Source of the DNA: a virus
Length of the DNA stretch: 23,433 bases
Strand: one strand, 5' to 3'
Virus record (IMG/VR): IMGVR_UViG_3300010153_005122
Coordinates: 1 to 23,433 of that record
The position numbers and the translations under genes are program-made. The notes under the pieces were generated by a model. The model had not been told where the DNA came from and made no database searches. It was given only the letters and a program-made list of their open reading frames with translations. Below are positions 13,826 through 19,888 of the stretch, piece after piece (position 1 is the first letter of the stretch; each line of letters starts with the position of its first letter).

Positions 13826-14032
13826 CTAAAATATGCCTATTGCTTTTAGTCTCTTATCTATCTCTTCTTGCTCAAAGTCAGGTAAGTCTTCCGAATATTC
13901 CATAACTATGTTGAAGGCTTTTTCCCATTTAGTTACCTCGTTGCCTAAAGTTATGTTTTCATAGACAATTTCATGCATTTTTTGAGCAAAGGCAAGTTTT
14001 GCTTTTTCTTTTTCTATCTCTTTTTTATTCAC
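13826..14032 (-). CDS. 68-aa hypothetical helical protein
   Basis: GTG start at 14032 chosen because a full Shine-Dalgarno GGAGGTGA lies 6-7 nt before it and its G overlaps the upstream TAG (TAGTG). The product is Lys/Glu-rich and helical: IEKEKAKLAFAQKMHEIVYE, then TKWEKAFNIVMEYSED and EQEEIDKRLKAIGIF. No Cys, no membrane span. Last gene of a three-gene unit ending at the repeat-rich tract. Unknown. Confidence 0.65.
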   Translation of the reverse strand: MNKKEIEKEKAKLAFAQKMHEIVYENITLGNEVTKWEKAFNIVMEYSEDLPDFEQEEIDKRLKAIGIF

Positions 14033-14259
14033 TAATAATCACCTCCTGGCACCCATAATACTGCCTTGTGGCATGGGTCGTGATGACTGCAAGCGTGGTC
14101 TCCTTTGATAGTATATTCAGGAGAGCCACAAGTGGTATTTCTACCGTGAATTCTAGCCTTCTCGTGGAATTCAGTGTGTCTCTTTAGCCTAGTGATGAGT
14201 AATGAATCACTAGAATCAAAGTTCATTTGACACAAGGAACAGATGAGTACCTGGCTCAT
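14032..14259 (-). CDS. 75-aa C2H2-like zinc-finger protein
   Basis: LICSLCQMNFDSSDSLLITR followed by LKRHTEFH: C7, C10, then two His at about 28 and 32, a C2H2 finger with the normal CxxC and HxxxH spacing and a slightly long middle. The C-terminal half has more Cys/His (TTCGSPEY, DHACSHHDPCHKAV), probably a second zinc site. C2H2 fingers of this kind are common regulators in archaeal viruses, so DNA binding is likely. It overlaps the upstream gene by 4 nt. Confidence 0.7.
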   Translation of the reverse strand: MSQVLICSLCQMNFDSSDSLLITRLKRHTEFHEKARIHGRNTTCGSPEYTIKGDHACSHHDPCHKAVLWVPGGDY

Positions 14260-14516
14260 TCTGATTCTCCTTGTTCGAATACATAGAGCGGTTCGTCGTC
14301 ATTGAATCCCTCAATTCTTACCTCGTATAGGAAGTAAGCAGGCTCAAACACGAAGAGTATATCACAACCACATGTTATGCATTTTCCCATTAGAGACGTA
14401 GCTATAGTTCCGTCTCCAACAAATTCAGGAGTAGAGTCTCCTAAGTCATGCTCTTGCATCTTACAAATACGTATGCTAAGATTTGACTTTATATTGTTCA
14501 TTTGTTTTTTGTTCAT
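14256..14516 (-). CDS. 86-aa hypothetical protein with one CxxC
   Basis: First gene of a three-gene minus unit. An N-terminal basic stretch (MNKKQMNNIKSNLSIRICKM) is followed by KCITCGCDILFVFEPAYFLY and an acidic end. C45, C48 and C50 with C18 could hold a zinc. Alternative start: the Met at residue 6. A T-rich TATTT-like element near 14553-14560 would give a leader of roughly 14 nt, so the promoter is unclear. Function unknown. Confidence 0.6.
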   Translation of the reverse strand: MNKKQMNNIKSNLSIRICKMQEHDLGDSTPEFVGDGTIATSLMGKCITCGCDILFVFEPAYFLYEVRIEGFNDDEPLYVFEQGESE

Positions 14517-14552
14517 TTTTGTTCACTTTGTTTTGTTGTGCGTGTAAGTATG

Positions 14553-14618
14553 AAGATAAAAAAAAGGGGAGTCGGAGTGCTAGCGGTCTCCTAGTTTAGA
14601 TAGATTGTGTTAATCTAT
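14553..14618 (-). terminator. hairpin plus oligo-T terminator
   Basis: ATAGATT (14600-14606) and AATCTAT (14612-14618) form a perfect 7-bp stem with a 5-nt loop, one base after the stop codon of the 14620-15219 gene. On the minus strand, after about 40 nt, T8 (plus-strand A8 at 14553-14560) follows. Together they are a reasonable transcription end. Confidence 0.5.
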
Positions 14619-14619
14619 T

Positions 14620-15219
14620 CTATGCTTTACGCCAATCTTTCCAAAGTTCTAACTGCTCTTCAGTGACTTGAACTACGACTGTATGTAGTTTTTTACCACC
14701 TGCAACTTGTTTCTTGTAAGTATCGCCTTTAGTAACAATTACCCCTTCAAAGGTAAGTGTTTCTCCGTCGATTTTTACAGAAGAAGTTTTTGCAGATTTA
14801 GAAACTTTAGAAGATTTGGCTTTTTTAGCAGTCGATTTAATGACTTTTTGCTTACTAGAAGCAATCTTGATATCGTATTTTGCAAATACGTTGTCAAGTA
14901 TGTCTGTTAAATCGTCTTTACTAATGTATGTGACCATATCTTTTGTATTCCCGATTCTACCACATCTAACGCCATGCCTAGCGGAACTGCACTCTGTATC
15001 AGTAGGTGGCACGTATGAAACGTTTGTCAAACTAATCTTATCAATGACTAGAGATAAGGATTGACTGTGTGATTTTGTCATATCTAGATAAGGATTAAAC
15101 AACTTAATAAGGCTGGCTACAGAAGCTTTTCCACAGTATTCAGGCGTGAACCAGGTTGTGCCTAGTTGATATGGAAAAAATTCAATTTTAAAATCCTCGG
15201 AAAATACAGATAGATACAA
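14620..15219 (-). CDS. 199-aa protein with Lys/Ser/Ala-rich histone-tail-like linker
   Basis: Three parts. Residues 1-118: a folded domain with strands, EFFPYQLGTTWFTPEYCGKA and a helix DDLTDILDNVFAKYD. Residues about 122-149: KQKVIKSTAKKAKSSKVSKS and more, a lysine linker like histone H1 tails or DNA-condensing proteins. Residues 150-199: a small beta domain (GETLTFEGVIVTKGDTYKKQ) ending in a helix EEQLELWKDWRKA. TTG 15219 is the only usable start I see downstream of an in-frame TGA. A DNA-binding or packaging role is inferred from the linker. Tandem operator-like repeats lie at its promoter and a terminator follows it, so it can be expressed alone and perhaps strongly. Confidence 0.65.
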   Translation of the reverse strand: MYLSVFSEDFKIEFFPYQLGTTWFTPEYCGKASVASLIKLFNPYLDMTKSHSQSLSLVIDKISLTNVSYVPPTDTECSSARHGVRCGRIGNTKDMVTYISKDDLTDILDNVFAKYDIKIASSKQKVIKSTAKKAKSSKVSKSAKTSSVKIDGETLTFEGVIVTKGDTYKKQVAGGKKLHTVVVQVTEEQLELWKDWRKA

Positions 15220-15223
15220 ATCG

Positions 15224-15244
15224 GGTTCAAGTTCGGTTCAAGTT
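15224..15244. repeat. tandem GGTTCAAGTT repeat (operator-like)
   Basis: Two exact copies of GGTTCAAGTT (15224-15233 and 15235-15244) with an 11-nt period, one helical turn. They sit between a TATA-like TTATATATTA (15258-15267) and the TTG at 15219, spanning the predicted transcription start near 15237. This geometry fits a repressor bound on one DNA face. Confidence 0.5.
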
Positions 15245-15257
15245 AGGACATAACTGG

Positions 15258-15398
15258 TTATATATTAGTCTCTCTGAGGACACAGGACTTGCACAGAATG
15301 TTTTTCCTGTCGTCTATCAGTACGTTTGAAATGTTACATCCGTGACATAATCCATACATGGGGGTGCAGTCATCACATACGTGTATCTTTTTAGTCAT
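15258..15398 (-). CDS. 46-aa three-pair Cys protein
   Basis: KIHVCDDCTPMYGLCHGCNI has C8, C11, C18 and C21; NILCKSCVLRE adds C36 and C39. Three CxxC pairs in 46 residues make a compact zinc protein, perhaps with two metals. The start shares one base with the upstream stop (TGATG). Its last codons contain the TATA-like element of the next gene. Function unknown. Confidence 0.6.
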   Translation of the reverse strand: MTKKIHVCDDCTPMYGLCHGCNISNVLIDDRKNILCKSCVLRETNI

Positions 15399-15553
15399 CA
15401 AAAATCTACCTCAACTTGATCCTTGCATGACTCTATGCATCTCTCTATGGTCTTAATTCGGTACTCAGTAGCGGAGGGATCTTTCTTTGAGTGTTCCAAT
15501 ACATTTATAAAATCTTCATAGTGGGCTTTTCTTACTGCATTGTCGCTGTACAA
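15398..15553 (-). CDS. 51-aa hypothetical protein, TTG start
   Basis: No ATG fits this frame. GGAGG at 15563-15567 lies 9 nt before TTG 15553, so I start there; the SD overlaps the end of the preceding gene. The product is a charged helix: LYSDNAVRKAHYEDFINVLE, then SATEYRIKTIERCIESCKDQ. The frame would be missed by ATG-only gene finding. Function unknown. Confidence 0.5.
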   Translation of the reverse strand: MYSDNAVRKAHYEDFINVLEHSKKDPSATEYRIKTIERCIESCKDQVEVDF

Positions 15554-15554
15554 G

Positions 15555-15833
15555 TCAGTTATCCTCCAAAGGCATATTGGTTCCGTCTACGTATGTTACA
15601 TGCTTAAATGGAAATCCACACGCATCAATAGCATTCAAATCAATGTTATGGTCAACCTTGCATCCGCAGAAACTGCAAGCAGGCTTTGATCCGTCATCTT
15701 TCATTTCTGCTTCTTCATGTGGATGTGTCTTCTCATGCTCTAGAATGACACTTATGATCTTGGATTCGCCTTCAATCTCAAAATCACATTCTTTACAGTT
15801 GTACTTCATATATGTTATATAAGTACTACTCAT
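15555..15833 (-). CDS. 92-aa zinc-finger protein
   Basis: YNCKECDFEIEGESKIISVI followed by LEHEKTH: C13, C16 and two His near 33 and 37, a C2H2-type finger. A second cluster KPACSFCGCKVDHNIDL has three Cys and a His. The stop of the methyltransferase is directly before the ATG (TAAATG). Likely DNA- or RNA-binding; target unknown. Confidence 0.65.
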   Translation of the reverse strand: MSSTYITYMKYNCKECDFEIEGESKIISVILEHEKTHPHEEAEMKDDGSKPACSFCGCKVDHNIDLNAIDACGFPFKHVTYVDGTNMPLEDN

Positions 15834-16361
15834 TTATAAAACTTTCCTCTTGTTTATTTCCTCAAATACTATTTGTCTTGGTAGCATCTTGCTGCAAAGA
15901 TAAACGCTGCTAAAAGGAGGATTGACATCTGGTTTTTGGTCTTTAAAATCCTTAAAGTATGATATTCTTCTATTCATATACAATACTTCAAACTCATTAT
16001 CCCTGAACATCTCAAATCTTTTTTGACTCTCAAACAGCCCAACTACCCCTACTAGCATGGCAAACGGCTTTCCCAACTTAAACAGTCTCTCAAACACTTC
16101 ATTCTTCAATGAGTATGGAGGATTTGATATGATATAGTCGCATTGTATGTCATTCTCGAAGAAATCAACCCCAACGTCTTTATGCGTAGCAAGTACCTGA
16201 TGCCCTTCTTGCTTAAGCATTTTGTAAAAATGACTTTCTGTTGTGTCAAAAGGACACCATATATTGGAGTTTGGCTTGATATACTTTAGAATAGGCTCTA
16301 CTGCATACTCTGGAGTATAGAACTCGTCATATCCGCTTCCTGCAACCTTGTCCATCTTCAT
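15834..16361 (-). CDS. N6-adenine DNA methyltransferase-like protein (NPPY)
   Basis: 175 residues. DEFYTPEYAVEPILKYIKPN is the usual entry region of phage N6-adenine methyltransferases; motif IV is CDYIISNPPYSLKNEVFERL (N80-P-P-Y83). Motif I is unusual: where FxGxG is expected there is IWCPFDTTES (about 34-43), a substitution known in small phage adenine methyltransferase-like proteins. The rest (FKLGKPFAMLVGV, then PPFSSVYLCSKML) continues the Rossmann core. It is the second methyltransferase in the window, on the other strand and in a different operon from the DPPW enzyme. Target and activity unproven; it may protect viral DNA against host restriction. Confidence 0.8.
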   Translation of the reverse strand: MKMDKVAGSGYDEFYTPEYAVEPILKYIKPNSNIWCPFDTTESHFYKMLKQEGHQVLATHKDVGVDFFENDIQCDYIISNPPYSLKNEVFERLFKLGKPFAMLVGVVGLFESQKRFEMFRDNEFEVLYMNRRISYFKDFKDQKPDVNPPFSSVYLCSKMLPRQIVFEEINKRKVL

Positions 16362-16549
16362 GCTTCTGTACCGTTATATATTGTATGTCCGTTGTTGCAG
16401 ACTATGCGTTTTTTGTTTTCTTTGGCATACAGTATGGTGCTAGAGTTGACAAGCAGTTTCTTCATATTCTTGCATGAGATGCAGTCGTTGCTTTCGCAGT
16501 CCTCGCAAAGCTGTTTTTGCGAATAGCACTCCTCACAATCCCAAGTCAA
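16358..16549 (-). CDS. 63-aa Cys-rich protein, TTG start
   Basis: The frame is open to ATG 16600, but that start would overlap the previous gene by 68 nt. AAGGAGGT (16559-16566) lies 9 nt before TTG 16549, cutting the overlap to 17 nt, so I prefer it. The product opens TWDCEECYSQKQLCEDCESN and continues DCISC: seven Cys in 27 residues, then a C-terminal CNNGH. Two zinc ions are likely. The stop overlaps the methyltransferase start (ATGA). Confidence 0.55.
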   Translation of the reverse strand: MTWDCEECYSQKQLCEDCESNDCISCKNMKKLLVNSSTILYAKENKKRIVCNNGHTIYNGTEA

Positions 16550-16754
16550 GCAATACAGACCTCCTTCTCTCTTCTGACTCTGCATCAATTTCCGATTCAT
16601 CCCCCTCGATGCCTTCGGCTGATTTTTTGCCTTCGGCTACAAAAGTACCTTGAATACGGAAAAGACACCTGCCTAGACCGTTTTTTGTATGTTTTCCAAT
16701 TAAAGTGCCACAGGCTATACAGATAACTTTGTCTATTTGTTTAGACCCAATCAT
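16533..16754 (-). CDS. 73-aa protein with single zinc knuckle
   Basis: MIGSKQIDKVICIACGTLIG contains C12 and C15; GLGRCLFRIQGT adds C30. The last third is acidic then basic (GIEGDESEIDAESEERRRS). Starts inside the stop of the 69-aa membrane gene (ATGA overlap). The C-terminal region also carries the Shine-Dalgarno for the next gene. The tail's low complexity leaves room for a frameshift between this and the next gene, but two separate genes read well. Confidence 0.5.
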   Translation of the reverse strand: MIGSKQIDKVICIACGTLIGKHTKNGLGRCLFRIQGTFVAEGKKSAEGIEGDESEIDAESEERRRSVLLDLGL

Positions 16755-16960
16755 TTGTTTGCCTCCAACGTTTCGTCTTGGAACACTGCTGCTTTTCCTT
16801 TTGGTATTTCTTTCTTAATTGGTTCAGGGTAAAGTTCTGGTTTTAAAAATCTCTTTACGTCATCCCAATAGTAAGCCACCATTAGACATATTCCTACAGG
16901 CAACAGTACCCCTGTTCCCATGCAGACACATGAAATAAAAAATAGTAGTTTGTTTCTCAT
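16751..16960 (-). CDS. 69-aa membrane protein
   Basis: Start chosen at ATG 16960 (MRNKLLFFISCVCMGTGVLL), since TATAAA lies 27 nt upstream; ATG 17026 and ATG 16984 are longer options. The hydrophobic stretch from residue 5 to about 31 makes one long or two short membrane helices, followed by a Lys/Pro-rich cytoplasmic-type tail KPELYPEPIKKEIPKGKAAV. First gene of a minus run reaching at least to 14620. Confidence 0.6.
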   Translation of the reverse strand: MRNKLLFFISCVCMGTGVLLPVGICLMVAYYWDDVKRFLKPELYPEPIKKEIPKGKAAVFQDETLEANK

Positions 16961-16992
16961 AGTTATTATTGGCTGTATAGTCATATAAATCT
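16954..16992 (-). promoter_or_regulatory. duplicated promoter, copy 1
   Basis: This 39-nt block and 17153-17191 match at 32 positions, from the TATA element (AGATTTATAT on the minus strand) through to the start codon ATGAGAA. It drives the 69-aa membrane protein. Confidence 0.55.
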
Positions 16993-17159
16993 TATGATGT
17001 CGACCAACATTCGACAAATAAAACATCTAATATGTCCTTGTTAGATTTTTTACTTCTTGATATTTCAGGGGAAGTTTTATGATATAGTTCCAAGTGAGAC
17101 AGTCTAGTTTTGATATTATATTCCCTGCATAGCCTGCAAAAGTGAGTTAGTTTTCTCAT
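16992..17159 (-). CDS. 55-aa hypothetical protein with CxxC
   Basis: MRKLTHFCRLCREYNIKTRL, then a basic helical stretch and an acidic end. C8 and C11 form one knuckle; H22, H27 and C51 may complete a site. TATAAA at 17183-17188 is 26 nt upstream of ATG 17159, in a promoter that is a near copy of the next gene's. Leaderless. Function unknown. Confidence 0.55.
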   Translation of the reverse strand: MRKLTHFCRLCREYNIKTRLSHLELYHKTSPEISRSKKSNKDILDVLFVECWSTS

Positions 17160-17191
17160 GGTTGTTGTTTACTGTATAATAATATAAATCT
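17153..17191 (-). promoter_or_regulatory. duplicated promoter, copy 2
   Basis: Counterpart of 16954-16992, 199 nt away, ending in the same ATGAGAAA gene start. It drives the 55-aa gene. Confidence 0.55.
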
Positions 17192-17266
17192 AGCCCTTGA
17201 AGGGGAAGTGTGAACTTTACGTATTCACACGCCTTCGACCTGAAGGTACGAGGTTTAAGAGGGCTA
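17191..17266 (-). ncRNA. candidate structured RNA with switchable stems
   Basis: A GC-richer 76-nt block. TAGCCCT (17191-17197) pairs perfectly with AGGGCTA (17260-17266). Inside are GTGTGAA/TTCACAC (17208-17214 and 17224-17230, 9-nt loop) and CCTTC/GAAGG (17232-17236 and 17242-17246, 5-nt loop). GAAGG at 17199-17203 is a second possible partner for the same CCTTC, so two folds compete. A palindromic TATA element at 17315-17326 predicts a minus-strand start near 17295, giving an RNA of about 105 nt, or a leader for downstream minus genes. No tRNA landmarks (no TTCRA loop, no D arm) and no ORF. Confidence 0.45.
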
Positions 17267-17314
17267 CCGTCTGACTTATTGACCTTGCATGTTTAGGTAA
17301 TCCCTGACAACCTG

Positions 17315-17326
17315 TTTATTAATAAA
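17315..17326. promoter_or_regulatory. palindromic TATA element TTTATTAATAAA
   Basis: A perfect 12-nt palindrome, identical to the one at 20957-20968 that appears to serve two divergent genes. Here the useful direction is minus, towards the foldable element at 17191-17266; no plus gene starts at the matching distance. Confidence 0.45.
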
Positions 17327-17348
17327 CTACTGATTATATATATTTAAC

Positions 17349-17558
17349 TTAAGCACTGATTCTTTTGTATTCTGACTCGTTTCGCCATCTTTCAGTTCTT
17401 ATGCTGATTCTCAGTTTATATCCGCAGCAAGGACATAGAATTCCGCCTTCTGGATGTGTTATGAACATACTGCACAAAGTACATCTTCCACTTACTTTGT
17501 AGTTTCTTTTGCCTTTAGGTGCTTGAAATCTACCGCAGATGTTTTTACAATGATGCAT
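17349..17558 (-). CDS. thaumarchaeal-type small zinc-ribbon protein (copy 2)
   Basis: 69 residues from ATG 17558 (a TTG at 17564 is possible). Cys layout: HHCKNICGRFQAP, then SGRCTLCSMFITHPEGGILC followed by PCCGYKLR. This is the full C-x3-C...CxxC...CPCC pattern with the basic LR...R tail; it is closer to the host-type family than the copy at 6247-6471. TATA-like ATATAAA at 17588-17594 is about 32 nt from this ATG and 26 nt from the TTG. Function of the family unknown. This is the best single clue to the host lineage. Confidence 0.7.
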   Translation of the reverse strand: MHHCKNICGRFQAPKGKRNYKVSGRCTLCSMFITHPEGGILCPCCGYKLRISIRTERWRNESEYKRISA

Positions 17559-17587
17559 ACCCAACGTAATCTAATAAAACAAGGTCA

Positions 17588-17594
17588 ATATAAA
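17588..17594 (-). promoter_or_regulatory. TATA box of zinc-ribbon copy 2
   Basis: TTTATAT on the minus strand, 26-33 nt upstream of the possible starts at 17564 and 17558. Confidence 0.4.
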
Positions 17595-17608
17595 CTGTTA
17601 CAACAATA

Positions 17609-17615
17609 TTTATAT
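17609..17615 (+). promoter_or_regulatory. TATA box (TTTATAT) of the virion module
   Basis: Centred 26 nt upstream of the ATG at 17638, consistent with leaderless initiation. Confidence 0.55.
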
Positions 17616-17637
17616 GCATTAAATATATTGACTATAT

Positions 17638-17772
17638 ATGGCTAAACATGATAAACAAGAAACTGTAGAAGTCGAAATACCAGTAGCAAAGTCTGATTGT
17701 TCCTGTGGAGCAGCAGGTTGTGGCGGAAGAGACATCTATTGTAAAGTTCACAAAAAAGAAACAAATTTTTAA
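17638..17772 (+). CDS. 44-aa Cys/Gly mini-protein
   Basis: MAKHDKQETVEVEIPVAKSD then CSCGAAGCGGRDIYCKVH: C21, C23, C28, C35 and H38. One metal site is likely. It has its own TATA element at 26 nt and lies just before the portal gene, which has a separate promoter. Function unknown; the location hints at the late or virion module. Confidence 0.55.
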   Translation: MAKHDKQETVEVEIPVAKSDCSCGAAGCGGRDIYCKVHKKETNF

Positions 17773-17796
17773 CAATTTGTTACAATTTTGACAAAC

Positions 17797-17806
17797 TTTA
17801 TATATT
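17797..17806 (+). promoter_or_regulatory. TATA box (TTTATATATT) of the portal gene
   Basis: Centred 25-26 nt upstream of the TTG at 17827. This spacing is what fixes TTG as the start codon. Confidence 0.6.
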
Positions 17807-17826
17807 TAGAATAGAACAATAAGTCA

Positions 17827-19698
17827 TTGGGTTTTACTGATACATTTAAAAATATAGCAAAGTCGCTTAGTTTTAGCAACAAGTCCTATACTGAGAACGT
17901 AGTCAGACCTTCTATGGCACAGCCTTATATGGCTACCGACACAGGTGCCAAACTACCTATTTTCCCATTCCCACTCATTATGATTTATGAGTTGGCTGAC
18001 AATATTGATGCCTTGCGTATTCCTATAGAGACTCTTAACAGAGAGATGTTTAAGAACGGATTTGAGGTTGTAGAAAGATTCAAGTTCAAATGCAATACAT
18101 GTAGCAAAGAGTTTCAAACAGCACCAGAATCATCTGGTTCAATACAGAATGACGATGTAGTATTGGAATGTGACTCATGTGGATCTAAAGACCTAAGAAG
18201 ACCAGACCCGTTAAGAAGAAAAATACTTGATGACATGTTGTACAACCCTGTAAACGGAAACAACCAGACAGTAGAGGATCTTTCAAGACAGTTGGAAAGA
18301 GACTTGGAAATTGCAGACAACGCTTACCTTCTTCTTCTCAAGAACTATTTCATTGATGATGCAACAGGAAAGATTGACCATCAGAAAAGTGAAATTAAAG
18401 AGATGATCAGAATTGATCCTCCACAAGTTGCCATGATTGCAGACAGTGACGGCAAGATTGGATATGATGACAAGAGACAGAAAATATACGTCTGTCCTAG
18501 ATTTGAACACAGAGGCACTCGTCTTTACGAGCCAACTTGTCCTAAGTGCGGTGCTGAGGCACTAAAGGCAGTAATAGAAGTAAACTCAGTATACTCTGTA
18601 GGCATTCCACAGCCAAAAAGAGTCATTTATGCAGAAGGTGAAATCATATGGAAAGCAGGAAAATACAGACCTGCACTTATCTATGGATATTCTCCTATAT
18701 TTGCCGTATGGTCTAAAGCCATGTCACTGTCACACATGGATGAGTACATACGAAAGTACTTTGACAAGATGAGACCTCCAAGAGGATTGCTGTTAATTGC
18801 CTCTCGTAACTACGAGACATTTAGAAAGTCATGGGATATGCTTGAACAAAAGGCAACCGAAGACCCTTACATGATACATCCACTTATGGTAGAGTCAGAA
18901 CGTGGAAACAAAAACATGGCACAGTGGCTAGACTTTACAGGATCACTTCAAGAATTACAGTTTATTGAAATTAGAAAGGAACTAAGACAGATAATTGGTG
19001 CAATTTATGGCGTACTTCCGTTATACTATGGTGAAATGGTAGGCGGATGGTCACAGGAAGGACTGCAAGTTACAATTACAAACAGGGCAGTCAAATGGGG
19101 TCAGGATGTCATGTACAAGTCATTCTTTAGAAAAATTGCAGAGGCAGTTGGTATTGATGACTGGGATCTCAAGCTTGTACAGGGTGAAGAGAATGACAAA
19201 CTAGCAGAACTGCAAAGAGAAGGCGTAGAAATACAAAACATGTCTTTGTTGCAACAAATGGGATTTGATGTCTCCATGTCACATAACGGAGAGTTCAAAG
19301 TATCAAAAGACCCTGTAAATCAGCCAGCACTGCCAGACAACAGCGGTGTAAACGGAAGAGGAAGAAGTGAAGCAGCACCAGAAGAAAACAGACAAAAGTT
19401 TGAAGGCTCTCCAATGCAGACAAGACCGTCAGACACGGGAGGAATTGCACAGGGAAGTCCTTCATCTGGAAGCGGAACATCACTAAGTCAGAAGAACTTT
19501 CCTGACGGCATTACTCCTGCAAACTTTACAGTAATCAAAAAGACATTACAAACAGCAGTAGACTTTGGATGGAACAAGACAAAAACCATAGAAGAAATAA
19601 GAAAATATGGCGGTCTAACTGTGCGACAAGCAAGAGAACTTGTCAAAAATGAATTTGAACAAATGAGGAGGTGGGAGGATGCTGAAGAGAAAGAGTAA
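17827..19698 (+). CDS. portal protein with zinc-ribbon inserts
   Basis: 623 residues. The portal is the dodecameric ring through which DNA enters the head. Indicators: an N-terminal extension, a core with PIETLNREMFKNGFEVV, RRKILDDMLYNPVNGNN, a helix DLSRQLERDLEIADNAYLLL, then the typical helical stem region LQFIEIRKELRQIIGAIYGV with PLYYGEMVGGWSQEG, and NRAVKWGQDVMYKSFF. Two zinc inserts break the core: C89/C92 with C115/C118, and C223 plus H228 with C238/C241; such ribbons are absent from most bacterial portals. Residues about 490-560 are low-complexity; the C-terminal 60 residues form a small helical domain. TTG start, leaderless. The assignment is by overall pattern and by the prohead protease downstream. 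Confidence 0.8.
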   Translation: MGFTDTFKNIAKSLSFSNKSYTENVVRPSMAQPYMATDTGAKLPIFPFPLIMIYELADNIDALRIPIETLNREMFKNGFEVVERFKFKCNTCSKEFQTAPESSGSIQNDDVVLECDSCGSKDLRRPDPLRRKILDDMLYNPVNGNNQTVEDLSRQLERDLEIADNAYLLLLKNYFIDDATGKIDHQKSEIKEMIRIDPPQVAMIADSDGKIGYDDKRQKIYVCPRFEHRGTRLYEPTCPKCGAEALKAVIEVNSVYSVGIPQPKRVIYAEGEIIWKAGKYRPALIYGYSPIFAVWSKAMSLSHMDEYIRKYFDKMRPPRGLLLIASRNYETFRKSWDMLEQKATEDPYMIHPLMVESERGNKNMAQWLDFTGSLQELQFIEIRKELRQIIGAIYGVLPLYYGEMVGGWSQEGLQVTITNRAVKWGQDVMYKSFFRKIAEAVGIDDWDLKLVQGEENDKLAELQREGVEIQNMSLLQQMGFDVSMSHNGEFKVSKDPVNQPALPDNSGVNGRGRSEAAPEENRQKFEGSPMQTRPSDTGGIAQGSPSSGSGTSLSQKNFPDGITPANFTVIKKTLQTAVDFGWNKTKTIEEIRKYGGLTVRQARELVKNEFEQMRRWEDAEEKE

Positions 19699-19888
19699 GG
19701 TAGATAAGAAAGAACCTGTAAAAGTCAAAGATAGTTTTAAAAGTACAATAATCATTGGAGATCTTACAGAACTATACGATGAAGGAAAGTCTGTTATTGG
19801 TTTTACTGATATGGAATACGAAGTACATGTAATTTTACAGGACTGTATCAAAAAGATTAATAACTGCAAAAAGGATCACGGTTATTAA
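19679..19888 (+). CDS. 69-aa basic hypothetical protein
   Basis: Lys-rich start (MLKRKSKVDKKEPVKVKDSF) followed by a mixed alpha/beta body STIIIGDLTELYDEGKSVIG and a C-terminal CIKKINNCKKDHGY. GAGGAGGTGGGAGG just before the ATG, inside the portal gene, supplies the ribosome-binding site; overlap with the portal is 20 nt and the stop shares one base with the next ATG. Function unknown. Confidence 0.7.
   Translation: MLKRKSKVDKKEPVKVKDSFKSTIIIGDLTELYDEGKSVIGFTDMEYEVHVILQDCIKKINNCKKDHGY

Noticed and set aside
18114-18510. minus-strand frames inside the portal gene
   Set aside because: Shadows of the portal reading frame with no promoter or motif.
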